Source: Piliocolobus tephrosceles (taxonomy: Eukaryota; Chordata; Mammalia; Primates; Cercopithecidae). Taken from it: a stretch of 64,000 nucleotides of DNA. The DNA is taken from contig NC_045452.1 of NCBI RefSeq assembly GCF_002776525.5, positions 22,004,504 to 22,068,503 on the forward strand. The letters are read 5' to 3'. The notes below the pieces were generated by a model. That model ran no database searches and had not been told where the DNA came from. It saw only the letters and a program-made list of their open reading frames with translations. The position numbers and the translations under genes were made by a program. Every line of letters starts with the position of its first letter. The first letter of the stretch is position 1. Shown in pieces: positions 22,145 to 34,947 of this stretch.

Positions 22145-22439
22145 TGTTTTGTTTTTTTGAGACCGAGTCTTACTCTCTTGCCCAGGCTGGAGTGCAGTGG
22201 TGTGATCTCAGTTCACGGCAACCTCCACCTCCCGGGTTCAAGTGATTCTCGTGCCTCAGCCCCCCGTGTAGCTGGGACTACAGGCATGAGCCACCATGCC
22301 CGGCTAATTTTTGTATTTTTAGCAGAGACGGGGTTTCACCATGTTGGCCAGGCTGGTCTCGAGCTCCTGACCTCAGGTGATCTGCCCGTCTCGACCTACC
22401 GAAGTGTTGGGATTACAGGCGTGAACCACCGTGCCCAGC
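22145..22439 (-). repeat. Alu
   Basis: Antisense, TTTTTTTGAGACCGAGTC to CGTGCCCAGC. A near-repeat of TATCTTGG on both sides suggests an aged target duplication. Confidence 0.94.
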
Positions 22440-23084
22440 TTATCTTGGTATACTTAGAATACTCAGTTCCGTTATAGAGATTGCAGTTGATCTTCTCCTG
22501 TGTCTTAGAAGGCTATCTTTCCTTTTCTGTGAACTGTCTATTCATTTCCTTCACCCATTTTTCTTTTGTATTGTTGGTCTTTTCCTTGTTGATTTGTAGG
22601 AGTTCTTTGTGTATTATGAAACCTTGCTCTTTGAGATATAAATGCTGATTTTTTTCCCCCAGCAACAATGACCTTGGTGGGTTCTATCATAATACTTGTT
22701 TTAAAGCATTTCTGTAGTCAGATGTGGCTGTCATTTGTTTATGGCTTCTGAGTTTGCATCATAGTTAGAAAGTCTTTGTTCATCCTTCATTATGAAAAGA
22801 AAAATTAGCCACAATTTTTTTCACAGGCTTTAATGGTTGCCTTCCCAGCTTTCTTCTTTCTCTCTTTTTCCCTTCCTTCCTCTATTCCTCCCGTTTAAAT
22901 ACTTTATCCATGTGGAGGTATGAGGTATGGGTCTGATCTTATGAAGTCATGTGTGGTTCTTGAGTGCCTTCTCCAAGCGCTGTGTGCCTCATCCTTGTGT
23001 TACTCAGCACCTTCTTTGCTGATGCATAGTAGGTGCTTGATACAGAGGAGGAGGTGGACTCTGCTGCCAGAAGCAGTAGCAGCT

Positions 23085-23250
23085 CATGTGCTTTGTATTG
23101 TTAGGTGCTTTCCATCCATTATTTCTAATCAACACAGCCTCTCTTCATGATAAGTAGTATATAGCTCCCATTTTACAGATGCAGAAACTTAATGCCAGAT
23201 AATTTGCCCAAGCTCCTACCATTGTAGTGTCCAAGATACATAAAATTTGA
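23085..23250 (-). repeat. MIR fossil, antisense
   Basis: CCCATTTTACAGATGCAGAA followed by TTGCCCAAGCTCC, the complement-strand MIR core. Confidence 0.65.
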
Positions 23251-23574
23251 TTTTAAACCATCAGACTCCAAAGCCTGTGCTTTTTCTCTTGACCTGGCTG
23301 CAGTGTAGCAGGGGAGCACCTTGGGAGAGGCATGCGCTTATTGCAGTTGACCATGCTTGAGTATAGGATTTTGAGAGATGGGAGTCAAAAGAACTTTGAA
23401 GAAGGTGTCGGAAGGGTCTGGAAACACAAAGAAATGCAGAAATACTGTATGCACTCACTAATACAATCCCTAGATCAATGATGTATAGGAAGCATAATGC
23501 TCAACTGAAAGGAGAAACAATGCTTCTGATAGCTTAAGAGAACCTAACGTGTTCTCTCAGAAAAACATATTTGA

Positions 23575-23881
23575 GGCTGGTTGCGGTGGCTCACGCCTGT
23601 AATCCCAGCACTTTGGGAGGCTGAGGGGGGTGGACCACTTGAGGTCAGGAGTTCGCGACCAGCCTAGCCAACATGGTGAAACCCCATCTCTACTGAAAAA
23701 AAAAAAAAAAACAAAAGACAATTAGCTAGGTGTGGTGGTGTGCACCTGTAATCCCAGCTACTCAGGAGGCTGAGGCAGGAGAATCGCTTGAACTCGGGAG
23801 GTGGAGGTTGCAGTGAGCCAAGATTGTGCCACTTCACTCCAGCCTGAGCGACAGAGTGAGACTCGGTCTCAAAGACAAAAA
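23575..23881 (+). repeat. Alu
   Basis: GGCTGGTTGCGGTGGCTCAC start, two monomers with an A-rich centre, A tail. Confidence 0.95.
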
Positions 23882-25026
23882 AGGAGAAGAACATAGTTGA
23901 CACAGCTGTTACTGAGATTGTCTATTAAAGATTACAATGGTAGATCATTCATGAAACATTTCCCCCAGGTTACGTAAGTAGAAATTAGGTGTTAAACTGT
24001 GTATAGAGACTTGGATGTCATTTTAAATGGAGCTGGGCATCCTGTAACTGATCCTGAAGAGTTAAACGCAGGTAAATGTTGACTTAGTTGTTATCAAAAT
24101 GCTGTATGTAAATCACTTTTTAGATTTGAAGTCATTTTCTCACTGGTGTATAATTTTAGTTGAAGAATTGGGTCATGTCAGTTCACAAGTCAGCTTTACT
24201 CTGTAGTTTGTGATTACTATTAAACATGCTTATCTTTCAGAAATATACATTTTCCTCAAGGTAATTCAATTATTATTCAGCTTGCTAAATTTAAATGACA
24301 ACTGCTGGCACACAAGAATGCGACTTTCCATTTTTACTATTCTGAAAATAGAGCACAAATTAAGAGCATTGAGAAGTAGGGTACGACTGTCACCTGTGGA
24401 GTCTTGAATTTAGAGTTGATTTCCTTGTCTGCTGATTTTTTTCAATACCAAGGTAAGTGTCACAAATAGCACCCTTTCTCAGAGGATTTCCAGGATTCGA
24501 GTAACAGACACAAACATAATAAAATGTCAGTGGTGCAGCATAATCAGAAAGCCCACCTGCCACCAGGTCACTTGTTTGCAGTAGATACCATGTGATCTCA
24601 GGAGCAGAGTCCACATCTCTTCCATTTATTTTCTAACATAAAATTCTTGGCTTTTTCTTAAAGCATAGATCTGGAGAAGTGTGCAAAAATCACTTTCCTT
24701 GATGGACTGCCTTAAAACAAGTCTCCTCCAATCTTATTAACCCGATATGCATCCTGCTAGAGTTGAGAACACATGGGTCAGAGGAGAACCAAATGTATCC
24801 TTGTTTGAATTCACTTAGTTTTGATTCCTTGCATGTGATCAATGCTTTTTAAAGATCTTCATGTACATTATTTAGCTCCATTTCTTCTATGTACACATGC
24901 AGCCCTGACACAGACTTGGTCATTGGTCAGTGAGAGAGGAGGGCCCAGAGCCTGAGGGGAGGGGCTCTCAGTTGAGTGCTCGCTTTCCTGGTGTTGGGAG
25001 GCAGGAGGCCTCCTAATACCACTAGT

Positions 25027-25141
25027 TTTGTTTTTGTTTTTTGAGACAGAGTCTTAACTCTTATCACCCAGGCTATAGTGCAGTGGCACGATCTCAGCTC
25101 ATTGCAGCCTCCACCTCCTGGGTTCAAGCCATTCTGCTACC
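25027..25141 (-). repeat. Truncated Alu, first half of an inverted pair
   Basis: Antisense 3' part only; breaks off at CATTCTGCTACCTC, directly against a sense Alu. Confidence 0.85.
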
Positions 25142-25149
25142 TCGATCTG

Positions 25150-25375
25150 ATGTTAGGAGATCGAGACCAGCCTGGCCAACATGGTAAAACCTCGTCTCTA
25201 CTAAAAATACTAAAAAAATTAGCCAGGTGTGGTGGTGGGCACCTGTAATCCCAGCTACTCAGGAGGCTGAGGCAGGAGAATCCCTTGAACCCGGGAGACG
25301 GAGGTTGCAGTGAGCCGAGATTGTGCCATTGCAGTCCAGCCTGGGCGACGAGCAAAATTCCATCTCAAAAATAGA
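25150..25375 (+). repeat. Truncated Alu, second half of an inverted pair
   Basis: Begins inside the left monomer at AGGAGATCGAGACCAGCC and runs to the tail. Confidence 0.9.
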
Positions 25376-25421
25376 ATAAAATAAAATAGATAAATAGATA
25401 AATGTATGTATGTATGTATGT
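25363..25421 (+). repeat. Microsatellite in the Alu tail
   Basis: AAAAT, then GATAAATA, then (TGTA)n/(TATG)n in succession. Confidence 0.85.
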
Positions 25422-25456
25422 TAGAATATGTGGTATAAGCCCTCGTTAGGAAGCTG

Positions 25457-25769
25457 TTTTTTTTTTTTTTTTTTTTTTTTTTGAGACAGAGTCTTTCTTT
25501 GTTTCCCAGTCCAGAGTGCAGTGGCACAATCTCAGCTCACTGCAACCTCCATCTCCCGGGTTCAAGCGATTCTCCTGCCTTAGCCTCCTGAGTAGCTGGG
25601 ACTACAGACGTGTGCCACCACACCTGGCTAATTTTTTTTTTGTTTGTTTTTAGTAGAGATGGGGTTTCACTGTGTTAACCAGGATGGTCTTGATCTCCTG
25701 ACCTCGTGATCCACCCACCTCGGCCTCCCAAAGTGCTAGGATTACAGGTGTGAGCCACCATGCCCGGCC
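25457..25769 (-). repeat. Alu
   Basis: Antisense with a T run of about 25, to ATGCCCGGCC. Confidence 0.95.
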
Positions 25770-27221
25770 CCGGGAGGCTGTTTTCTTAGCCTGTTTGGAT
25801 ATTTGTAAAACCACTCCTAATTTCAGGCTGTTGTTAGAAGCATGGCATATTAATTGTAGTGTATAGGAAAGTACTTTCAGGAGTAAAATGTGAGGTGATG
25901 TTAAAGATTTATTCACTAAATCTTACATTAAAACCTAAGGTGTCCTTTGAACTTGAAGAACCTTATTTGAAGGCGGCAAGCAAAACCGTAAGAATGGTTA
26001 AAAAATTAACAGCTTTGGTTGAATTACCTTATAAACACACAGTATAGGTATTGCTGATCAAAGGAAAGTTCAGTGAAGATGCTGGTGGTTTACAGCACTC
26101 CAGAGAATTAAAACAATGAGATGTAAAGGTAACAGCTCTAAAGATTCAGACATTTTCCTTATTAAGCTCTTTTCTATAAGAGGCTTCATCGCATTGAAAA
26201 ATGAAACCTGGCACCCATCCTAGGAGCGTTATCTGTGCAGAAGCTCTGATTTACAGATTCGTGATCTTAGGGAACAGTGTGCACACCCAGGGTGAAATTT
26301 CAACTGATAAAGAGATCTCACTTATGGGGCTGTGTCACTCAGGATTCTGCCAGGGAAATGGGCCATTCCAGGTATCCATGTAGGAAAGGCTTTTTTTTTT
26401 CTCTCTTCCTTATTTTTCCTTTTACCTCCTTATTGAGGTATAATTGACATTTACAATGTGGTAATTTCAAACAATGTATGCAAAAGATAGTTAAATATCC
26501 TTCACCACCCTCTGTCTCCTCTTGCCCATTTATCACCCCTCTCTGCCACCCTTTCCTGCCCCTTCTCCACCCCAGGTAACCATTGATGTGCTTTCTGTAC
26601 ATTAGTTTCTATACATTATTTCTATACATTAGTTGACATTTTCTAGAATTTTAGACAAGTGGAATCATTCAGTAGGTACTCTTCTTTGTCTGGCTTCTTT
26701 TACTCAACATAGTTATTTTTAGGTTCATATTTAGGTTCATCTATGTTATGTATAACAGTAGTCTGTTATTTTGATTTCTGAGTAAGTAGCATTCTATTGT
26801 ATGTTTTACCTTAATTTGTTTATCCATTCACCTATTGATGTGCATTTGGGCAGTTGCTCATTTTTAGCTATTATGAATAAAGTTGTGAATATTCATCTAG
26901 AAGTCTTTGTTGGACATATGCTTTCTTTTCTCTAGAGTAAATAACCTAGGCATGGAATGGCTGGGTCATATAGTTGGTGTATGTTTTAACTTTTCAAAGT
27001 GATTGTACCATTTTACATTCCCACCATGAGAGAGTTCCATTTGTTAATTCTTGGAATGGTGAGTCTTTAATTTTGGACATTCTAGAAGTACATGTGTGTT
27101 GACATCTCATTGTGGCTTTAATTTGTTTTTTCATAATCACGAATGATGTCGAATATCTTTTTTATGTGTTTATTTGCCACATGTATGTCTTCTCTAGCAA
27201 AGTGTTCAAATCTTTTGCCCA

Positions 27222-27522
27222 TCTTTTTTTTTTTTTTAAAGACAGGGTTTCACTCTGTCGCCCAGACTGGAGTGCAGTGGCACCATCTTGGTTCACTGCA
27301 ACCTCCGCCTCCGAGGCTCAAGCAATTTCCCCTGCCTCAGCCTCCCTAGTAGCTGGGATTACAGGCATGCACCTCTACCATGCGACTCATTTTTGTTTTT
27401 TTAGTAGCATTGGGGTTTCACCATGTTGGCCAGACTGATCCCAAACTTCCGACCTCAAGTAATCCACTCGCATTGGCCTCCAAAAGTGCTGGGATTACAG
27501 GTGTGAGCCCCTGTGCCCGGCC
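27222..27522 (-). repeat. Alu in the L1 fossil
   Basis: Antisense, flanked by the perfect 11-bp duplication TCTTTTGCCCA (27211-27221 and 27523-27533). Confidence 0.96.
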
Positions 27523-27976
27523 TCTTTTGCCCAGTTTTAAGATGGGGTTCTTTATATACTCTGTATATAAATTCTTTGTCAGATAAGTGATTTGCAGATA
27601 ACTTTTTCTCAGTCTGTGGCTTAATCTTTTTATTCTCTTAATTGTCTTTTGAAGAGCAGAAGTTTTTAACTTTGAGTCCAATATATCAGTTTTTTTTTTT
27701 TCCTTTTATGGATTATGCTTTTTGGTGGTGTGTCGAAAAAATAATTTTTCTAACACAGGGTCACAAAGATTTTCTCATATGTTTTCTTCTAGAAGTTTTA
27801 TAGTTTTAGGTTTTACATCTAGTTCTATGATTCATTGAATTAATTTTTATATATTTCCAAGGTACAAATTGAGGTTCATTTTTAAAGATATTCCTACCAG
27901 TTATTCTAACACCAATTGTTGAAAACACTCTCTTTTCTCAGCTAAATTACCTTTGCACCTTTTTTGAAAATTGGTT

Positions 27977-28001
27977 TTCTCTCTCTCTCTCTTTCTCATT
28001 T

Positions 28002-28032
<31 letters not shown>
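27977..28032. repeat. (CT)n and (GT)n microsatellites
   Basis: CT run 27977-27992 and GT run 28006-28032 within the L1 fossil. Confidence 0.9.
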
Positions 28033-28356
28033 AATCAGTGTAGTTCTGGATTCTGTTCTATCCCATTAAACTTTTTGTCTATAGAAAAATAAGGCAGTAC
28101 CATACTGTGTTAATCACTTTAACTTTATAATAAGTCTTCACGTCAGGTTGTGCAAGCCCTCCAACTTGGTTCTTTTTATAGTTACTGACTATTCTGAGTT
28201 CTTTGCTTTTCCATATGAATTTTAGAAGGTACTTATCAATTTCTACAAAATATTCTGCTGGGATTTTAATATAGAGATTTTGTTGAATCTAAATTAATTG
28301 GAGGGTGATTGACATCTTAACAATATTTAGTCTTTTCATTCATGAGCATGGTATAA

Positions 28357-28532
28357 AACTAGCCGGGCGAGGTGGCGGGCGCCTGTAGTCCCAGCTACTC
28401 GGGAGGCTGAGGCAGGAGAATGGCGTGAACCCGGGAGGCGGAGCTTGCAGTGAGCTGAGATCCCGCCACTGCACTCCAGCCTGGGCAACAGAGCGAAACT
28501 CCGTCTGAAAAAAAAAAAAAAAAAAAAAAAAA
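28357..28532 (+). repeat. 5'-truncated young Alu with adjacent L1 deletion
   Basis: Begins mid-element at AACTAGCCGGGCGAGG and ends in a long A run. No target duplication is seen, and L1 sequence expected across the site is missing. Confidence 0.9.
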
Positions 28533-29738
28533 TTTCCATTTCTGATTGTTCCTAGTATGTAGAAACATAACAAGCTTTCTTATATTGATCTTGTATTTTG
28601 CAGCCTCGTTAAACTCACTTACTAATTTTGGTAACCTTTTCGGTAGGCTCCATTTGACTTTCCAAATAGGAAAGATTTTAATCTAGGGAATCGAAAGTTC
28701 ACACAACCATTGGAAAGTCTGATGAAAGAAATTCAGGAAGTCTCCTATTATTGTTAATGAGATTAGAGTGTATCTTCCTAGAGGAGCAGTGATGTCCGCT
28801 GTGTGCTGCTATGGCTTTAGATCATCTGGAAGCTGCTGCAGAATGGGAAAGTCCTGCCTGTTGTTACCTATGGTCTTTTTGTAACTGTTTCTAGAGAATA
28901 TTGACTTCTTTTCTGCTTTCCAGATCTAAGAAGGGTAGGGATCTAGGGACCTCTCCTTGGTGGCAGGTAATCTGGAACCCTACAGGGAATGGGATTTTGG
29001 AAAATACAGTTCCAGGCCATTTCCTGAAGTGCAGGGAAGATCAGGAGAGGTGGTGATGGCAGTTTGACAGTCTGGCACTGAGGGCATTAATAGAGATACA
29101 TTATTACTCAGTCATGGAAAAGTGACTTAGCAATACTGTGAAAAAACAGGAGTGTTAGATGGCTGTAACTCAGTAAGATGTGATTTCCAAGAAAGCAAAT
29201 GACCTCTTTAACAGTATTTAATCAGTGGTATATCATAGGGGACAAGTAAATGGCAGGCCCACCCTATTTGGTGCTGCCTTGCCTGGTAATTGGATGAGGG
29301 TAGACAAACTGGAACATGTTTAAGGGATAATAATCCCAGTGGTAAGGGGGACAGAAAACCAGGTCGTGAGTGGAATGTGTGAAGGAACTAAGAATGTCTC
29401 GGATGCATCATGGATAACCACACATTTTTGGAGAATTTGTTCCATGTGTTCTGAAAAGGAAGTTTTAGGACCAGGGAGTCGAAGCTATCAGGAGACATTT
29501 CTCAAGGCACTATCAAGAACTTCCTACCCAGCTGCACTAAGTTTGAGTAGGAAGCCACATCTCTCTTTGTTAGAGTTTGCTGAGCTGCCCAGCCAGAGTA
29601 TGTAAAGCATGAGACGAATGTTCTTCAGGCACCATTCTAACCCTGAAATTTTTTGCAGGGAAAAATCTTTCAAATTGTTGGTTGTAGCTTTTGCCACATA
29701 GAATTTTGGAAAGTAAAAACAAGTTTTTAAAAATAGCT

Positions 29739-30347
29739 GGCTGGGCGCAGCGGCTCGCGCCTCTAATCCCAGCATTTTAGGAGGCCAAGGCAGGCGGATC
29801 ACTTGATACCAGGAGTTGGAGACCAGCCTGGCCAACATGGTGAAACCCCATCACTACTATAAAAATTAGCCGGGCGTGGCTGGGCGCGATGACTCACGCT
29901 TGTAATCCCAGCACTTTGGGAGACTGAGGCGGGTGGAACACAAGAACAGGAGATCGATACCATCCTGGCCAATATGGTGAAACCCTGTCTCTACTAAAAT
30001 ACAAAAAATTAGCCAGGTGTAGTGGTACGCGCTTGTAGCCCCAGCTACTCCGGAGGCTGAGGCAGGAGAATCACTTGCACCCAGGAGGCGGAGGTTGCAG
30101 TGAGCCGAGATCGCGCCACTGCACTCCAGCCTAGCAACAGAGTAAGACTCCATCTCAAAAAAAAAAAAAAGAAAAGAAATTAGCCGGGTGTGCTGTCTTG
30201 TTCCTGTAGTCCCCAGTCCCCAGCTACTTGGGATGCTGAGGTAGAATTGCTAGAACCGTGGGGGCAGAGGTTGCAGTGAGCCGAGATCATGCCACTGCAC
30301 TCCAACCTGGGCAACAGAGCAAGACTCATCTCAAAAAAAAAAAAAAA
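29739..30347 (+). repeat. Alu split by a nested Alu
   Basis: Left part 29739-29877; right part resumes at 30177 (AAATTAGCCGGGTGTG) and ends at the A run. Confidence 0.9.
29878..30176 (+). repeat. Nested Alu
   Basis: GGCTGGGCGCGATGACTCAC start; the duplicated AAATTAGCCGGG(C/T)GTG flanks it. Confidence 0.92.
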
Positions 30348-30352
30348 TTATC

Positions 30353-30629
30353 AGCCGGGCGCAGTGGCTCATGCCTGTAATCCCAGCACTTTGGGAGGCC
30401 GAGGCAGGCGGATCACAAAGTCAAGAGATTGAGACCATCCTGACCAACATGGTGAAACCCCATCTCTACTAAAAATACAAAAATTAACTGGGCTTGGTGG
30501 CGGGCACCTGTAGTCCCAGCTACTCGGGAGGCTGAGGCAGGAGCATCGCTTGGACCTGGGAGGCAGAGGTTGCAGTGAACTGAGATCGCACCATTGCACT
30601 CCAGCTTGGTGACAGCAAGACTATGTCAA
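30353..30629 (+). repeat. Alu
   Basis: GCCGGGCGCAGTGGCTCATG start; its tail has expanded into (AAAT)n. Confidence 0.95.
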
Positions 30630-30631
30630 AA

Positions 30632-30674
<43 letters not shown>

Positions 30675-30688
30675 ANNNNNNNNNNAAA

Positions 30689-30731
<43 letters not shown>

Positions 30732-30734
30732 ATA
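30630..30734 (+). repeat. (AAAT)n microsatellite with gap
   Basis: Pure AAAT/AATA units from the Alu tail, with ten N in the middle. Confidence 0.95.
30676..30685. other. Assembly gap (10 N) in an AAAT microsatellite
   Basis: Ten N with (AAAT)n on both sides, so the repeat length here is not resolved. Confidence 0.97.
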
Positions 30735-31095
30735 TTGTCTTTGTTTGGAGTAATTCCAGACAAACCAATTCCTTGCATGTGCCTTTAAATATGTAAACTG
30801 GGAAATTCATGAAAAGCTTGGAGTCAGAGGCTATGTCTGCAAAAGTCTGTTGCCGTATTTCATGGATTCTGAGCCTCACATTCTTTTACTCACTTTAGAT
30901 CTCTGAAGTCTGCATTCACCCTACAGTTGATGCCACCCTTGGATGTCTGGTGCCTTTCATTTGCTGTCATCCAGCTGGCAGTTGTCCTTGCCTGCACATG
31001 CACAGATTGATCCTAGCTATTCCTAATGTCATCATTTCAGTAGAGTTTCCTGAAGTCTGCGCTACACGAGTTGTTTAATCTAAAATACCTTCCCA

Positions 31096-31395
31096 GGCCG
31101 AGTGTGGTGCTCACACCTGTAATCCCAACACTTTGAGAGGCCAGTGCAGGAGTATTGCTTGAGTCCAGACATTCAAGACTAGCCTGGGCAACATAGCAAG
31201 ACCCCATCTCTACAAAAAATTTAAAAATTAGCTGCACATGGTGGAGCATGTCTGTAGTCCCAGCCAGTTGGGAGGCTGAGGCAGGAGGATCACTCAAGCC
31301 CAGGAGTTTGAGGCTGCAGCGAACCATGATCACACCATTGCACTCCTGTGGGATAGAGCAAGACCCTGTCTCAAAACAAACAAACAAACAAAAAA
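31096..31395 (+). repeat. Alu (AluJ-like)
   Basis: GGCCGAGTGTGGTGCTCACA start, TTGCTTGAGTCCAG, and a CAAA-repeat tail. Confidence 0.93.
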
Positions 31396-31544
31396 ACTTC
31401 ACTAAGGTTATACTGTAATTTCGCATTGAAACAGATAAAAATAATGAGGCATATGCTTGATATTGAGATTTTAACTAAGAAATGACTACAATTCTATATT
31501 TTCTTGAAAAGAAACAACCAAGTGCATACTTGTGTGCTGCTCAA

Positions 31545-31662
31545 AGATCTAGGGACCAGCAGCTTATTAGAAATGGAAAATTGCGGGCCCTGTCCCACAA
31601 CCTTCTAAATAAGAATCTACATTTAACAAGATTCCCATTAAAGTTTGAGAAGCATTGCTTTA
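31545..31662 (+). repeat. hAT-Charlie-type MER fossil
   Basis: GACCAGCAGCTTATTAGAAA TG and ATTAAAGTTTGAGAAGCATT, the terminal phrases of a non-autonomous hAT family. Confidence 0.5.
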
Positions 31663-33029
31663 CACAGCCTCAGAAAGGAAGGTAACACTATGTAGAAGGA
31701 ACTGTGTTACATTTTGTTACCAACATATAAAAGTGTTACCTATCACATGTCACATAATAAAACTGAAGGCAGGAGAAATTTCTTTATCCCTTAAAATTAA
31801 TAAAAAATCCTTTTACCTTAATCTTTCTAGTTTTAATGTTGTTTTCTTCTTATAAGCCACTTAGAATGATTTTTATGACCTAGTGCTTTTTGGCCTTGTC
31901 TGCGAATTTAATATGTGCAAATTACATTAGCATCCCATTAAATTCCCTCAGATCCAGCAAACGAAAAAAATGTTAAGAATAAATCCAATATAGATATTTG
32001 GAGTACCCTACTATGTAATTTCCTCTGCCTGAATGGATATGTTCCAACATGCTTTTTGTGTGTGTGCATTGTTAATTAAAAACATTTTAAGTGGATACTT
32101 TGAGCACTTCGCTTAACTCTTTTCATTCCACTTCCTTTGTTAATTTTTCTTACCCCAAATATGCACGTGGTGTCATTAATCCTTAATTAGTTATGATTGG
32201 TAATGGTTTTGTGGCTAGTTATCTTCTTACTGCTTTATAAGTTGCCAAGATTACCTTTTGTTTTCTAAGGAAATAATGTTCATACAAGTCACATGTCTTA
32301 GGTGCATTTTGAAAACCCCTGTTTAAATCTGTGTTGGGCAGAGTCCTTAGTGTGTAGATGCTAGAATTCATTCTCACTGGTATGTGGGTTTATTAAATGG
32401 TACTTGAGAGGCTGAGGGTCAGGTGATGCGCCCAGCACCACACCATGGAACTGGGGGTCCCATGGGAGCTTTTTTTCTTTTCCTGCACATTCAGGAAATT
32501 GCCGTTACGGGGTAGGCTCCAGGACCACGTCATCCCTATAATGCTCCCTGGGTGTCCTCCAGTAAAGTCATGCATGCACCTTACTGGCACAGCATAAATC
32601 ACTTCCCCATCTCTAATTGTGAAGGAGTCTTGGAAATAGGCCAGTGGGGCTTGGAATTGATGTTGACTGAGCTGATGAAGATACCACCACAAAGTGAAAT
32701 CATAGCTCAGTGACTAGTACGCCACTAAAATTCCTGGGAAAAGAATTGTCTTGTGAATTATGTGTAAGAGGAGCATTTTAAATACCCTTTAAATATCTGC
32801 TGTAGTTAAGGAATACTTGATCGATTAAACTAACAATTTGAGCATGTTAGGACGAAGTGTAGATTCTAGAATATTTTTGGAAATCTGTTTCTGTAATGTG
32901 GGGACTAAATGGTTTCTCAAATTCCTTTTGACTCTTATGTGACTTTCATAAAGAAAATGGTTTAAAGTAGGAGTCCTTGACAAAATTTCAAACAGGAGAC
33001 CAAAAGATGAGTCAATGTTTGAAGCTCTT

Positions 33030-33560
33030 TTTTTTTAATCGAAATTTTTGAGATAACTATAGGTTCACATGCCAGAAGCAAGGCAGAGATTCTGTATGCC
33101 ATTCCACCAGTGGTAGCTTCTTGCAGAACTGTAATACAATGTCCCAACCCAGATTCTGATATAATCTGCCAAAGTTTGATTTCCCCAGTTTTACTTGTAT
33201 TTAATTGCCTATGTGTTTAGTTCTATTCAATTTTATCACATGTAGGTTCATGTACCCACCACCACTGTCAAATACAGGAGAGTTCTGTCACCATAAGGGT
33301 CACTAGTGTCACCCTTTTGATTAACCACTCCTGCCTCACCCTACCCCCCTTTGTGTCCTCTGGCACCCAACCACTTGTCATCTCAGAAATGTTATCTAAG
33401 TGGAATCTACAGTTTGACACTTTTGGGAGTGGCTTTTCTCATTTGGCATAATTCCATGTAGATTCATCCAAGTTGGTGTATTATTAATGGTTTGTTCCTT
33501 TTTATTGTGGAGTTCTTTTTAATCTTTTACAGTATTCGTTTACTTGTGGCGTAGTTCCCA
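33030..33560 (-). repeat. Fossil L1 3' end, antisense
   Basis: GAGATAACTATAGGTTCACA, GTTCATGTACCCACCACCAC, AATTCCATGTAGATTCATCC. Confidence 0.7.
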
Positions 33561-33947
33561 TGTTGGGTGGCTCTGTTCCTGTTCGGGTCTGTCTGCTCAG
33601 TTTTGTGGAGTTGGGACTAGGACCAAAGGTGCCGCCACCCTTCTGATCACAGCATGTCAGGGGTAGGTTTTGATGCTGTCACAGCCAGTCATCCAGACCT
33701 TAATGGAAAGGATGATGCTCCTGGGAATGTGCAACCATTTCCTGTCAAGATGAATCCTGGCTGTTCTTCTGAATGAAGGTTCTTACCATCCTTTCACTCC
33801 CATCAGCGTACAGGTGGAGATTTATATGTTCAAGTGTGAAATTGTCAGCCCTGCCTCTCCTGCATGTTTGAGGCACTGTAGGCTCAGAGACATGCATACA
33901 GGAACCATTGGTCGTGACTCCAGTTTGTGGAAAGAAGTTGATCTCTT

Positions 33948-34230
33948 GGCTGGCGTGTTGGCTCATACCTATAATCCCAACATTTTGGGAGGTCGAGGCG
34001 GGTGGATTATCTGAGGTCAGGAGTTCGAGACCAGCCTGACCAACCTGGTGTAACCCCATCTCTACTAAAAATACAAAAATTAGCTGGGCGTAGTGGCGCA
34101 TGCCTGTAATCCCGGTGTCTCAGGAGGCTGAGGCAGGAGAATCACTTGAACCTGGGAGGCAGAGGTTGCAGTGAGCCGAGATCGCGCCACTGCACTCGGG
34201 AGATGGCATGAGACTCTGTCACAAAAACAA
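33948..34230 (+). repeat. Alu
   Basis: Flanked by the perfect 13-bp duplication AAGTTGATCTCTT (33935-33947 and 34231-34243). A few bases before the tail are deleted. Confidence 0.96.
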
Positions 34231-34947
34231 AAGTTGATCTCTTACCTGGATCATCACAAGCTTGAATTCACACATCCAAGATTCTGGTACTTTCAAAACA
34301 GCAAAGGCACTGCAGGCTCTCTTCAGAGTATTCTAAAGTGTGTAGAGACAGGGAACAGCAAGGAGAGCACAGTTTCCTGCCCTGAAGGTGCTGTCTGGGT
34401 TGTGAGGTGAGGTAGGACTATTTAAAAAGTGGAATGTAGAGCCCCAGAAAGGCAGGCAGCACTGTGTCTTGTTTGTTGCTGATTTCTTGGCGTCAGTCTG
34501 GTGCCTGGCATAAAGTGAGCACTGAGATACTGAGGGAACTGATGTGGTGGAAGGCAACCTTTCAGCCACAATGCCCAGTTCTTCTGGTGCAGATGAGGGT
34601 GACTACCAAGTAAGCCCAGAAAACCAGAGAAGGTGTGGGTGTGTGTCTGGGGAGGCTTGCTGCTGAGAGGGCAGAAGTGAGGGTAGCCATCTCCCTGCTC
34701 CCAAACTCACACCCAGCACTTTCCCATCTCGGGCCCTGGGACTTCTCTTCTCTTGACCTGGTCACTCATCTCCCAGATGGCTTTCTTCATGGGGGGTTCT
34801 GGATGTCCCTGCCTCATAGATGCCCGCTGCAGATGCCTCCTGGAAGGCAGCCTCCTCTTCCCATCTCTTCCCTCTTAGACACTCTGGCCCCTTTACAGCT
34901 TTTTTGTCTTCATGGCATTGCCTGGCGTTGTGTGTGTGTGTTTTTTT

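Larger units (their letters stand above)
20760..22870 (-). repeat. Fossil L1, antisense, in pieces
   Basis: Complement of L1 3' sequence (AAATTTGAGATAATTATATA; ACCAGTTTATATTCTCATCA; GTGTATTATGAAACCTTGCT). It is cut by three antisense Alus. Confidence 0.6.
26430..28700 (-). repeat. Fossil L1 (L1M-type), antisense, long ORF2/3' segment
   Basis: A nearly continuous complement of L1: GAGGTATAATTGACATTTAC, GGAATGGCTGGGTCATATAG, TACCATTTTACATTCCCACC, GTCACAAAGATTTTCTCATA, ATTTCTACAAAATATTCTGC. It is interrupted by Alus at 27224 and 28357. No intact ORF. Short frames here are not genes. Confidence 0.85.

Noticed and set aside
22905..22930. ATGAG|GTATGG near 22920 as the missing TNRC6B first coding exon
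   Set aside because: No acceptor or 5' untranslated context and a poor donor; the match is six to eight bases and expected by chance.
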